From the NCBI GenBank assembly GCA_028527945.1, contig JAQQAK010000211.1, forward strand, positions 1 to 10,778: a stretch of DNA of 10,778 nucleotides, in the 5' to 3' direction. The notes beneath the pieces are model-generated. The model had not been told where the DNA came from. It saw only the letters and a program-made list of their open reading frames with translations, and did no database searches. Both the position numbers and the translations under genes were made by a program. Origin of the DNA: Spirochaetaceae bacterium. GTDB taxonomy: Bacteria; Spirochaetota; Spirochaetia; UBA9216. Positions 1-5,981 of this stretch are shown in pieces; position 1 is the stretch's first letter, and the number at the start of each line of letters is the position of its first letter.

Positions 1-1
1 C

Positions 2-286
2 ATTGGTCAGGTCTTAACAACTAAAAACTCTTATCAATATGGGCCAATATGTATTGATAAAAATTATCGTGGAAAAGGTATCCTTGAAGGACTGTTTGAT
101 TTTGCAAGAACCATAATGCGGGAAAGGTATCCAATTTTAGTTACATTTGTTAATTCCAAAAATCCAAGATCTGTAAAAGCACATATGGATAAATTGAAAA
201 TGGATAAGATTCACGAATTCGAATATAATAACAAAAACTATATTGAACTTGCATATGATACTTCAAAACCTGTAAAAAATGCTTAG
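2..286 (+). CDS. GNAT-family N-acetyltransferase, C-terminal part (5' end outside window)
   Basis: The frame is open from the left edge to a TAG at 284-286, giving the last 94 residues. The peptide contains GPICIDKNYRGKGILEGLF, which is the beta4 strand followed by the acetyl-CoA pyrophosphate-binding loop of GNAT enzymes (R-G-K-G; the usual second Gly/Ala is Leu here). It is followed by a helix and then VTFVNSKNPRS, the typical beta5 segment with an N-x-x-S/A turn, and a final helix and strand. GNAT enzymes move an acetyl group from acetyl-CoA to an amine; the substrate cannot be told from this fragment. The next gene starts 80 bases downstream in the same direction with no terminator hairpin between them, so co-transcription is possible. 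Family assignment is fairly safe; the start and N-terminal half are not visible. Confidence 0.75.
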   Translation: MGQVLTTKNSYQYGPICIDKNYRGKGILEGLFDFARTIMRERYPILVTFVNSKNPRSVKAHMDKLKMDKIHEFEYNNKNYIELAYDTSKPVKNA

Positions 287-366
287 ATCTTCTGGGGAAA
301 GTTTTATAAGCAGACATATTTAAACGAGTAGCAGTTTGTAAATATTAAAAGGAAGTAGACACATCT

Positions 367-1281
367 ATGATTCCAAAAAAATTAAAAATTGGAGACACCA
401 TTGGCATTGTGTCTCCATCCGCGGCAGTTTCAGACGAATTGAAAAATCAGTTTGATAAAGGAATTGATTTCTTCAAGAATCTTGGGTTTAAAATAAAAAT
501 AGGAAAAAACGCTTTAAGTAATACCCTTAAATATTCTGCAAGCCCAGAGGACAAAGCTGAAGATATCAATTCTATGTTTGCTGATGTTGACGTAAAAGCA
601 ATTATTTGCAGTCAGGGTGGAGCCAATTCAAATTCAGTGTTGCCTTTATTGGACTTTGAAATGATCAAAAAGAACCCAAAAATCTTTTTGGGTATTAGCG
701 ATATTACCGTTCTTCTTAATGCTATCTATCAAAAAACAGGATTAATAACTTTTCATGGCAATGATGTCATATGGGGATTTGGATCGGATTATACAGATTA
801 TGACAAACAAGAATTTTTTGACAGATTAATTGAAGGCAAGATTGGAAATGTAAAACATAATTCTGAGTGGATATGTGTTAGAGATGGAATGGCTCAAGGT
901 ATCTTGATAGGAGGAAATTTAACTTGTCTCAACAAACTTGCCGGGACATATTATCAGCCTGATTTTGAAAACAAAATTTTATTACTGGAAACATTTGATG
1001 TATCCAGTTCTCCTGAAGAAGTAGACGCGGAATTATCACGTCTCTATCAAATGGGAGTTTTTGATAAAATAAAGGGATTATGGCTTGGATACTACAATCA
1101 TAAAAGTAAGATACCGTATGAAGAGATTGTTATGAATGTAGTTAAAAATTATGATTTTCCGATTTTAAAATGTAATGATTTCGGCCATAATACACCGAAT
1201 ACAATAATTCCAATTGGAACTAAAATAAAAATGGATGCTACAATGAAGCAGGTTGTTATTTTAGATAAATGTGTTGAGTAA
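367..1281 (+). CDS. S66 family serine peptidase, LD-carboxypeptidase / MccF-like
   Basis: A 304-residue protein, the usual length for this family. The N-terminus has the family signature D-T-I-G-I-V-S-P-S-A (residues 10-19). CSQGGANSNSVLP (81-93) and FLGISDIT (107-114) carry the nucleophile elbow with Ser111; LLLETFD (205-211) gives the catalytic Glu208, and DFGHNTPN (271-278) gives His274, so the Ser-Glu-His triad of S66 peptidases is complete. Members are cytoplasmic and either trim the terminal D-Ala from murein tetrapeptides (LdcA) or cleave the amide bond in processed microcin C and similar aminoacyl-nucleotides (MccF). The segment after the Glu (SSSPEEVDAELSRL, then FDKIKGLWLG) reads more like the MccF-type branch, but I cannot separate the two with certainty. 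The start is supported by AGGAAG at 350-355. An exporter gene follows after 26 bases, and an acetyltransferase precedes it. Confidence 0.88.
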   Translation: MIPKKLKIGDTIGIVSPSAAVSDELKNQFDKGIDFFKNLGFKIKIGKNALSNTLKYSASPEDKAEDINSMFADVDVKAIICSQGGANSNSVLPLLDFEMIKKNPKIFLGISDITVLLNAIYQKTGLITFHGNDVIWGFGSDYTDYDKQEFFDRLIEGKIGNVKHNSEWICVRDGMAQGILIGGNLTCLNKLAGTYYQPDFENKILLLETFDVSSSPEEVDAELSRLYQMGVFDKIKGLWLGYYNHKSKIPYEEIVMNVVKNYDFPILKCNDFGHNTPNTIIPIGTKIKMDATMKQVVILDKCVE

Positions 1282-1307
1282 GAATATAAGTTACATCAGG
1301 AAGGCTA

Positions 1308-1928
1308 ATGAGCACTAATACCTTATTAAATTATTTATTGGCTGTAGCAATAATTGTTATAGTACCAGGTCCAAATATTATTTTGATAATGAATAATAGT
1401 ATAAAGCATGGATTTTCAAAAGGAATCCTGACAATACTTGGAATAAAGGTCGGAATGATATTATTATTTGCTATTTCACTTTCTGGAATTGCAACAATTC
1501 TATTATATTTTTCTTCAATTTTTCTTATTATCAAATGGCTGGGAGTTTTATATCTTATTTATTTAGGAATCTCTCAAATAATTGGTTCGTTTAAAGAATC
1601 CAGAGAAAGTAATGATGTTACATTTGAGCAAAAATATTTTCTGAAAGGAGTTCTGATTTCAGTTACAAACCCTAAAGGCTTGATTTTTGCCGGCGCATTT
1701 TTCCCTCAATTTATAAATACAGACAGCCCATTAATGGTTCAATCAATTATTCTCAGCGGAGGATTTATTATAGTCTCCATGGTTATTGAATTACTCTATG
1801 CATTTTTCAGCAGTCAGTTAAGCAATTTTTTAAAGAAAAGTGAGTTTCAAAAAATGCTGGATAGAATCTCTGGCGTAATATTTATTTTGTTTGGCTTTGG
1901 TTTATCTTTGTATAAAAAGAGTTCTTAG
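1308..1928 (+). CDS. LysE/RhtB-family amino-acid or metabolite exporter
   Basis: A 206-residue, very hydrophobic protein of the standard length for LysE/RhtB translocators. The first membrane segment ends in the family hallmark V-P-G-P-N (residues 19-23), followed by a G-F-x-x-G loop (35-39). Further hydrophobic segments lie near 41-60, 63-90, 112-135, 143-167 and 185-202, which fits the six-helix topology. The conserved N-P-K-G motif is at 121-124. The family exports amino acids, homoserine lactone and related small molecules from the cytoplasm, driven by the proton gradient; the substrate is not predictable here. AGGAAGG (1298-1304) places the ATG, and the 26-base gap to the peptidase gene suggests one transcript. 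The partner peptidase hints at export of a cleaved or toxic amino-acid derivative, which is inference only. Confidence 0.88.
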   Translation: MSTNTLLNYLLAVAIIVIVPGPNIILIMNNSIKHGFSKGILTILGIKVGMILLFAISLSGIATILLYFSSIFLIIKWLGVLYLIYLGISQIIGSFKESRESNDVTFEQKYFLKGVLISVTNPKGLIFAGAFFPQFINTDSPLMVQSIILSGGFIIVSMVIELLYAFFSSQLSNFLKKSEFQKMLDRISGVIFILFGFGLSLYKKSS

Positions 1929-2082
1929 TAGTTTTGTAATGTTTTAATGAACAAAAAGGCCGCAAAATATTTAAAGAATGAAGAATTATACAGGACAAAA
2001 AAATAAAACTTTGATATAGTTCTCTCGTTATGAACGCTTTATAGAATTTTACAAACAAATCTTTTTTATCTCAAATTTTATA

Positions 2083-2103
2083 TGACGTAGATTTATTACG
2101 TCA
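2083..2103. promoter_or_regulatory. Perfect inverted repeat TGACGTA-N7-TACGTCA before the methyltransferase gene
   Basis: The two 7-base arms (2083-2089 and 2097-2103) are exact reverse complements separated by seven A/T-rich bases. The right arm touches the ribosome binding site AAAGGAAG (2104-2111) of the gene starting at 2117. This is the usual form of a binding site for a dimeric repressor. The stem is short and has no T-tract, so it does not look like a terminator; as RNA it would be a small hairpin next to the ribosome site. No cognate regulator is identified. Confidence 0.45.
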
Positions 2104-2116
2104 AAGGAAGCGTGAA

Positions 2117-2971
2117 ATGACAAATCAGGAAAAATATAATTTTCTTTACAAGCTCACTGACAAACCAGAGGTTTGGAGTGAATACACAGCATATGATCTT
2201 TGGGCGGATGAGCATATCTCCCAAAAGATGCTTGCCTACCATCTTGATCCGGATTCAGAGCCGGCATCCAGACCGCATGGGTTTATAGATAAATCCGCAG
2301 CTTGGATTGCTGAACGTTTTAATTTCAGAACTGGCGCAAAGGTTGTTGACTTTGGCTGCGGGCCGGGACTTTATACAAGCAGGTTTCATGATGCCGGAGC
2401 AGAAGTAACCGGTATAGATTTTTCTTCCCGTTCAATAGAATACGCTAAAAATGCAGCATCAAAAGAAGGACGGAAAATCAACTATATTCAGGGAAATTAC
2501 CTTGAGGCAGATACCCCTGCCGGCTTTGATCTGGCAACAATGATCTACTGTGATTATTGCGCACTGTCTCCGGCTCAACGGAAGAGGCTTTTGGGAAGAA
2601 TGAATAATATCCTTAAAGCGGATGGAAAAATCTTTCTGGATGTGTTTTCAATAAAAGCATTTGATTCTCGCGAAGAGGCTTCAATATTAAACCGCAATTT
2701 TATGGACGGATTCTGGTCTTCATCTGAATATACCTGTCTCTGCCAAAGCTGGAAGTACATGGAGCAAAGGGTTATGCTTTATAAATATGATATTTTTGAA
2801 GCTGAAAGGACCCGCAGTATTTTTAATTGGCTTCAGTATTTTAATCTGGATACTCTTGAAAACGAGATGCGTGAAAACGGATTCAGGGTTATAGAAACCT
2901 GTTCAGATGCTGCCGGTGGCACGTATTCTGAAGATTCTCAGACAATCGCGGTTGTTGTCGAAAAGGCTTAG
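2117..2971 (+). CDS. Class I SAM-dependent methyltransferase
   Basis: A 284-residue protein with a Rossmann-fold methyltransferase domain. Motif I, VVDFGCGPGLYT (residues 76-87), is the glycine-rich SAM-binding loop; GIDFSSRSIEYA (99-110) carries the acidic Asp101 expected to bind the SAM ribose; NYIQGNYLE (122-130) fits the adenine-binding region, and ATMIYCDYCALSP (140-152) is motif IV. A well-structured N-terminal extension (1-60, with HLDPDSEPASRPHGFID) is typical of a subgroup of stand-alone small-molecule methyltransferases. The substrate is unknown. The start is set by AAAGGAAG at 2104-2111. It seems to be a single transcription unit: 188 bases separate it from the exporter gene, an inverted repeat abuts its ribosome binding site, and a strong terminator follows at 2982. 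Its coding sequence is noticeably richer in G and C than the genes around it, a possible sign of separate origin. Confidence 0.88.
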   Translation: MTNQEKYNFLYKLTDKPEVWSEYTAYDLWADEHISQKMLAYHLDPDSEPASRPHGFIDKSAAWIAERFNFRTGAKVVDFGCGPGLYTSRFHDAGAEVTGIDFSSRSIEYAKNAASKEGRKINYIQGNYLEADTPAGFDLATMIYCDYCALSPAQRKRLLGRMNNILKADGKIFLDVFSIKAFDSREEASILNRNFMDGFWSSSEYTCLCQSWKYMEQRVMLYKYDIFEAERTRSIFNWLQYFNLDTLENEMRENGFRVIETCSDAAGGTYSEDSQTIAVVVEKA

Positions 2972-2981
2972 TGAGATTCTG

Positions 2982-3018
2982 CCCGCAAAGATATTCTTTT
3001 TGCGGGTTTATCTTTTTT
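2982..3018 (+). terminator. Rho-independent terminator after the methyltransferase gene
   Basis: CCCGCAAA (2982-2989) pairs perfectly with TTTGCGGG (2999-3006) around a nine-base loop, followed by a T-rich run (TTTATCTTTTTT) to 3018. It starts 11 bases after the stop codon. This is a classical intrinsic terminator and closes the methyltransferase transcript. Confidence 0.88.
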
Positions 3019-3085
3019 ATTTTATGAATTAAAAAAAGCAATTTTATACAATTAAAAAAATTGCATAAAATGTAATGTCTTTTTC

Positions 3086-3487
3086 ATGAAAGTATCTATA
3101 ATTATTAACGAATCTTTACCAAACGGACTTGCAGCAAATACAGCCGCAGTTATTGGAATCTCATTAGGAGCTATGTATCCCTCAATTGTGGGAGAAGCTG
3201 TAAAAGATGCTGAAGGGAATGAATATTCAGGTATCACAAGTCTTGTTATTCCAATTTTATCAGCTGATGAAAATAAAATAACTGAAATAGTTAAAAATGT
3301 TCGGCTTGATGATGGTATAGAATTGATTCCTTTTACAAAAGTTGCCCAGAGAAACAAAACTTATGATGCGTATACCGCTGAAATGCTTGGTACAATTGCT
3401 GAAGATATTACTTATAGCGGTATAGCATTAATAGGTTCCGGAAAAAGGGTTGCAAAATATACAGGCTCTCTTCCTCTTCTGTCCTGA
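3086..3487 (+). CDS. DUF2000 domain protein
   Basis: A 133-residue protein that matches the DUF2000 family over its full length: an initial strand with S-x-x-P-N-G-L-A-A-N-T-A-A-V-x-G-x-S-L-G (10-28), a middle section with G-I-T-S-L-V-I-P-I-L (49-58), and a C-terminal GIALIGSGKRVAKYTGSLPLL (112-132). The family has an unknown biochemical role and a small alpha/beta fold. The ATG at 3086 fits the conserved N-terminus, and the frame is closed by a TAA just upstream at 3053 with no other start codon between. However, the bases before the ATG (TGTAATGTCTTTTTC) contain no Shine-Dalgarno sequence, so it may be translated from a leaderless or short-leader mRNA. It is isolated between the terminator at 2982-3018 and a 231-base gap. 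Confidence 0.82.
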   Translation: MKVSIIINESLPNGLAANTAAVIGISLGAMYPSIVGEAVKDAEGNEYSGITSLVIPILSADENKITEIVKNVRLDDGIELIPFTKVAQRNKTYDAYTAEMLGTIAEDITYSGIALIGSGKRVAKYTGSLPLLS

Positions 3488-3660
3488 AATTTTTTTACAA
3501 CAGACGACATCGGATAATAACGATATGTTATAGTTATTTATTTAGGCAGGAGAAATTTAATAAAAAATGCAGGTATTAATTCTGTACTGATTTCTTGTTG
3601 AAATAATAGAAAAGATTTCATGAGTTTGCTTCCTGCAACTGGCTGTTGCCAAAATGAAAC

Positions 3661-3686
3661 TATAGATTGATTGTTTTGTCTATAAT
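3661..3686 (+). promoter_or_regulatory. Likely promoter of the XRE regulator operon (-10 TATAAT) with overlapping 6-bp inverted repeat
   Basis: TATAAT at 3681-3686 is a perfect -10 hexamer, 33 bases before the ATG at 3719. No good -35 hexamer is present at the normal spacing. TATAGA (3661-3666) and TCTATA (3679-3684) form a 6-base inverted repeat with a 12-base spacer, whose right arm overlaps the -10. An XRE protein encoded directly downstream could repress itself there; this is inference. Confidence 0.4.
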
Positions 3687-3718
3687 GGGTGAATAAAATA
3701 TTCCTTAAGGAGTGAGGA

Positions 3719-4390
3719 ATGAATATTGGAAAAAGACTATATGAATTAAGAACGAAAATAGGTCTGACTCAGGAACAATTAGCTGAAGAATTGGATGTAT
3801 CAAGACAGGCCGTAACAAAGTGGGAACAAGGCGAATCAATTCCTGAAGTTGACAGATTGCTTGAGTTAAGTTCTTTATTCGGGGTAACAGTAGACTTTCT
3901 AATAAAAGGCTGGAATGAATATGAAAAATACGACAATCTTGATTTAGGTAATATTGATGAAATTCAGCAGTTTTTATGTACTGCAAAGAAAAATACATAT
4001 GCCTCGTGTTCGCCTGAAACTAAATCCTCCAGATTATGCTCTCATGATTTAGCGTATAAAAATGGAAAGTTGTCATATTTAGATTCCTATTTTGGTGGAG
4101 AAAGATTTATTGGAGAAGAGGTCTTATATATAGATGATAAACCATTCTGGTCAATGAATTATTCGGGCCGGGTTCTTGATAACAATTTTTCAGGTGATTT
4201 TCTTAAAGAGTGTTTATTAAAAGTCTGCCATGAAAAACCGTTTAGAGGGCCTGAGATCTATCAGAATGGATACTTTACTTATCATTGTAACGTGAAAGGT
4301 TCTTTTGATTGGTTTACGGGTGAAGAAGAAATCTTTTTTCAGGCCGTAAAAGTTTATGAATGCGTTTTTCATGGCGGCGCAATAAAGTAA
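3719..4390 (+). CDS. XRE-family transcriptional regulator with C-terminal DUF5680-like domain
   Basis: A 223-residue, two-domain protein. Residues 3-63 are a textbook Cro/C1-type helix-turn-helix: IGKRLYELRTKIGLTQEQLA, then ELDVSRQAVTKWEQGESIPE and the final LFGVTVDFLIKG. Residues 80-220 resemble DUF5680, with SYLDSYFGGERFIGEE (119-134), FWSMNYSGRVLD (143-154), FSGDFLKECLL (157-167), KPFRGPEIY (173-181), TYHCNVKGSFDWFTGEEEIF (187-206) and a terminal VFHGG. This combination is known among regulators of Firmicutes and other gut bacteria; the C-terminal domain probably senses a ligand or mediates partner binding, but its role is unproven. TAAGGAG (3706-3712) sets the start. The next gene begins 27 bases after the stop, so the regulator probably heads the operon running to 5911. 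Confidence 0.87.
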   Translation: MNIGKRLYELRTKIGLTQEQLAEELDVSRQAVTKWEQGESIPEVDRLLELSSLFGVTVDFLIKGWNEYEKYDNLDLGNIDEIQQFLCTAKKNTYASCSPETKSSRLCSHDLAYKNGKLSYLDSYFGGERFIGEEVLYIDDKPFWSMNYSGRVLDNNFSGDFLKECLLKVCHEKPFRGPEIYQNGYFTYHCNVKGSFDWFTGEEEIFFQAVKVYECVFHGGAIK

Positions 4391-4417
4391 CATAATAATT
4401 GATGATAGTATTATTTG

Positions 4418-5212
4418 ATGCTACCATTTAAATACATCCTGTCTTACATAAGAATCAACAAAATATTATTGGAGAAATATTTGTCTGATTTAAAATATGG
4501 TTTGGAATTAGAGCAAATCGGTCACTACAAAGAAGCATTAAAAGTATATAAATCCATCGATTTAAAATTGCTAAGCAAAATGGAACAAACGGAAGTCCAA
4601 AGATCTATTGGCGCATGTCTTTTTTATATAAAAAATTATAATGAAGCTTTGGAGCAGTTTCAGTTAATTCTTGATAAGCATGAAATTCCTGATCACATTA
4701 AAACAGACGTGATGGACTGCATAAATATCTGTTACCTATATTCGGGGGCTGAAAAACGTTCAATATGTTATTTTAAGAAAAAAACTGAGAAAGAACTTTC
4801 TGATAAAAGCCTCTTCTGGGCTAATTGGTATGTCGCTCAAGGGGATCAGATTCTCAAAGATTTTGTCAAAGCTGAGTTATATTACACAAAAGCATACAAC
4901 ATTGCCAAAGACTCCGGGGCAGATAAATCTTCTTTCTTTTTGTTGTATCTAATTACCGCAAAAATATTAAATAACAAAAATTATGAGGCTAATGTATTAA
5001 TGAGGCAATATGTTGAAGAATATGAATCAGAGAGTAATAATGGCTTATTTACAATTTTAGATGGGATTTTGTTATTGGAAAAAGATTATCAAATTGGTTT
5101 TAAAGAGTTTAATGAAGGAATAAAAGAAGCTCAAGAAAAAAATTGGATAGAAAATGTTGATTTAGGTAATCTGCTGTTTAACATTGTAAAAGATAGGGAC
5201 ATCAGTAGGTAA
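4418..5212 (+). CDS. TPR-like helical-repeat protein of unknown function
   Basis: About 264 residues, almost wholly helical by composition, with TPR-like units: a helix pair around LELEQIGHYKEALKVYKSID, a second around ACLFYIKNYNEALEQFQLIL, and a third around AQGDQILKDFVKAELYYTKA; the Y-x-x-A-L-x-x-Y/F spacing is the TPR consensus. A weaker unit follows near the C-terminus (DYQIGFKEFNEGIKEAQEK). No catalytic motif, signal peptide or membrane segment is seen, so a cytoplasmic scaffold or protein-binding role is likely. The start is uncertain: the ATG at 4418 has no Shine-Dalgarno sequence, whereas the in-frame TTG at 4481 has GGAG (4471-4474) six bases upstream and would begin the protein just before the first repeat. 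The gene lies 27 bases after the XRE regulator and 15 before the next gene, and probably works with both. Confidence 0.65.
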   Translation: MLPFKYILSYIRINKILLEKYLSDLKYGLELEQIGHYKEALKVYKSIDLKLLSKMEQTEVQRSIGACLFYIKNYNEALEQFQLILDKHEIPDHIKTDVMDCINICYLYSGAEKRSICYFKKKTEKELSDKSLFWANWYVAQGDQILKDFVKAELYYTKAYNIAKDSGADKSSFFLLYLITAKILNNKNYEANVLMRQYVEEYESESNNGLFTILDGILLLEKDYQIGFKEFNEGIKEAQEKNWIENVDLGNLLFNIVKDRDISR

Positions 5213-5227
5213 TTTAGGGGATGGAGC

Positions 5228-5911
5228 ATGGGATATTATGTTAATCTAAAAAAAATCAGTCTTGATGAATATAAAAATATTTTAAAATCGATGGAGTTTA
5301 TTCCAAGCTGGAAAATACTTGAAGAAAATATAGATGATAATCTTGAAGCGATTAAAAATCAGAATTTCAATAATCTTGATGAGCTATTAACCGCCCTTAA
5401 AAAGAAAGACAATATAAAAATGCTTTCTGACAAATGTGGCCTTCCTGAAAAATATTTTGAAGTTCTTAAGCGGGTTCTAAACGGATACAGGCAAAAGCCG
5501 AACAAGCTAAAAGATTTTCCATGTGTTTCTGAAGACACTATTGAAAAGCTCGAAAAAATAGGGCTAAAAGATACTTTTAAATTATATGACAAAATTTTGA
5601 CTGCCGAAAAACGTAATTCTCTTTCAGAAAAGACTGGTATCACTAAAAATGATATATTATTGCTCACAAAATTAACCGACCTTTCTCGTATAAGATGGGT
5701 TAATCATACATTTGCTTATGTTTTAATGGAATGCGGATACGATTCATTGGAAAAAGTGGCCGGGGCTGATTACAAGACTCTTTACCTGATGGTAAAAGAG
5801 CTTAATGAAAAAAGGCAAATTTATAACGCTCATATTGGAGAACGTGATATGAAAATGGTCATAGATTCCGCCCGAGATCTGGATATCGAAATTGAATATG
5901 AGATTTTTTGA
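5228..5911 (+). CDS. DUF4332-like protein made of repeated helix-hairpin-helix-type modules
   Basis: A 227-residue charged helical protein. Residues 50-115 and 116-182 look like two copies of one module. LDELLTALKKKDNIKMLSDK then GLPEKYFEVLKRV aligns with TFKLYDKILTAEKRNSLSEK then GITKNDILLLTKL. Each is followed by a helix-hairpin-helix-like unit (LKDFPCVSEDTIEKLEKIGL, and LSRIRWVNHTFAYVLMECGY). A third related unit seems to occupy 24-52. This pattern fits DUF4332, whose members resemble the helix-hairpin-helix folds that bind DNA or proteins; no enzymatic role is known. The start is the ATG preceded by AGGGGA (5216-5221). Only 15 bases separate it from the TPR-like gene. The final 40 residues contain an HIGERDMKMVIDSARDL segment, also seen at the ends of related proteins. 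Family assignment is from memory of the pattern, not a search. Confidence 0.68.
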   Translation: MGYYVNLKKISLDEYKNILKSMEFIPSWKILEENIDDNLEAIKNQNFNNLDELLTALKKKDNIKMLSDKCGLPEKYFEVLKRVLNGYRQKPNKLKDFPCVSEDTIEKLEKIGLKDTFKLYDKILTAEKRNSLSEKTGITKNDILLLTKLTDLSRIRWVNHTFAYVLMECGYDSLEKVAGADYKTLYLMVKELNEKRQIYNAHIGERDMKMVIDSARDLDIEIEYEIF

Positions 5912-5925
5912 TAAAGTAGTTGTAT

Positions 5926-5969
5926 AAAGAGCTCTTTTAAGTGATATTTTGTTAAGAATCATTTAAGTG
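5926..5969. promoter_or_regulatory. Palindrome AAAGAGCTCTTT and twin TTTAAGTG boxes before the amidotransferase-like gene
   Basis: The 70-base gap between the genes ending at 5911 and starting at 5982 holds a perfect 12-base palindrome (5926-5937). Overlapping it is TTTAAGTG (5936-5943), repeated at 5962-5969 directly before the ribosome binding site. Repeats 26 bases apart, on the same DNA face at about 2.5 turns only if flexible, may be regulator sites. Short AT-rich repeats arise easily by chance, so this is a weak call. Confidence 0.25.
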
Positions 5970-5981
5970 GAGGTCTAACAA

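Noticed and set aside
1331..1534. Minus-strand open frame inside the LysE-type exporter gene
   Set aside because: It lies wholly inside a well-supported gene on the other strand, has no ribosome site and encodes a low-complexity hydrophobic peptide that mirrors the membrane segments.
3705..3998. Minus-strand 97-codon frame over the start of the XRE gene
   Set aside because: It overlaps the conserved helix-turn-helix coding region and the operon promoter; the peptide has no recognisable features.
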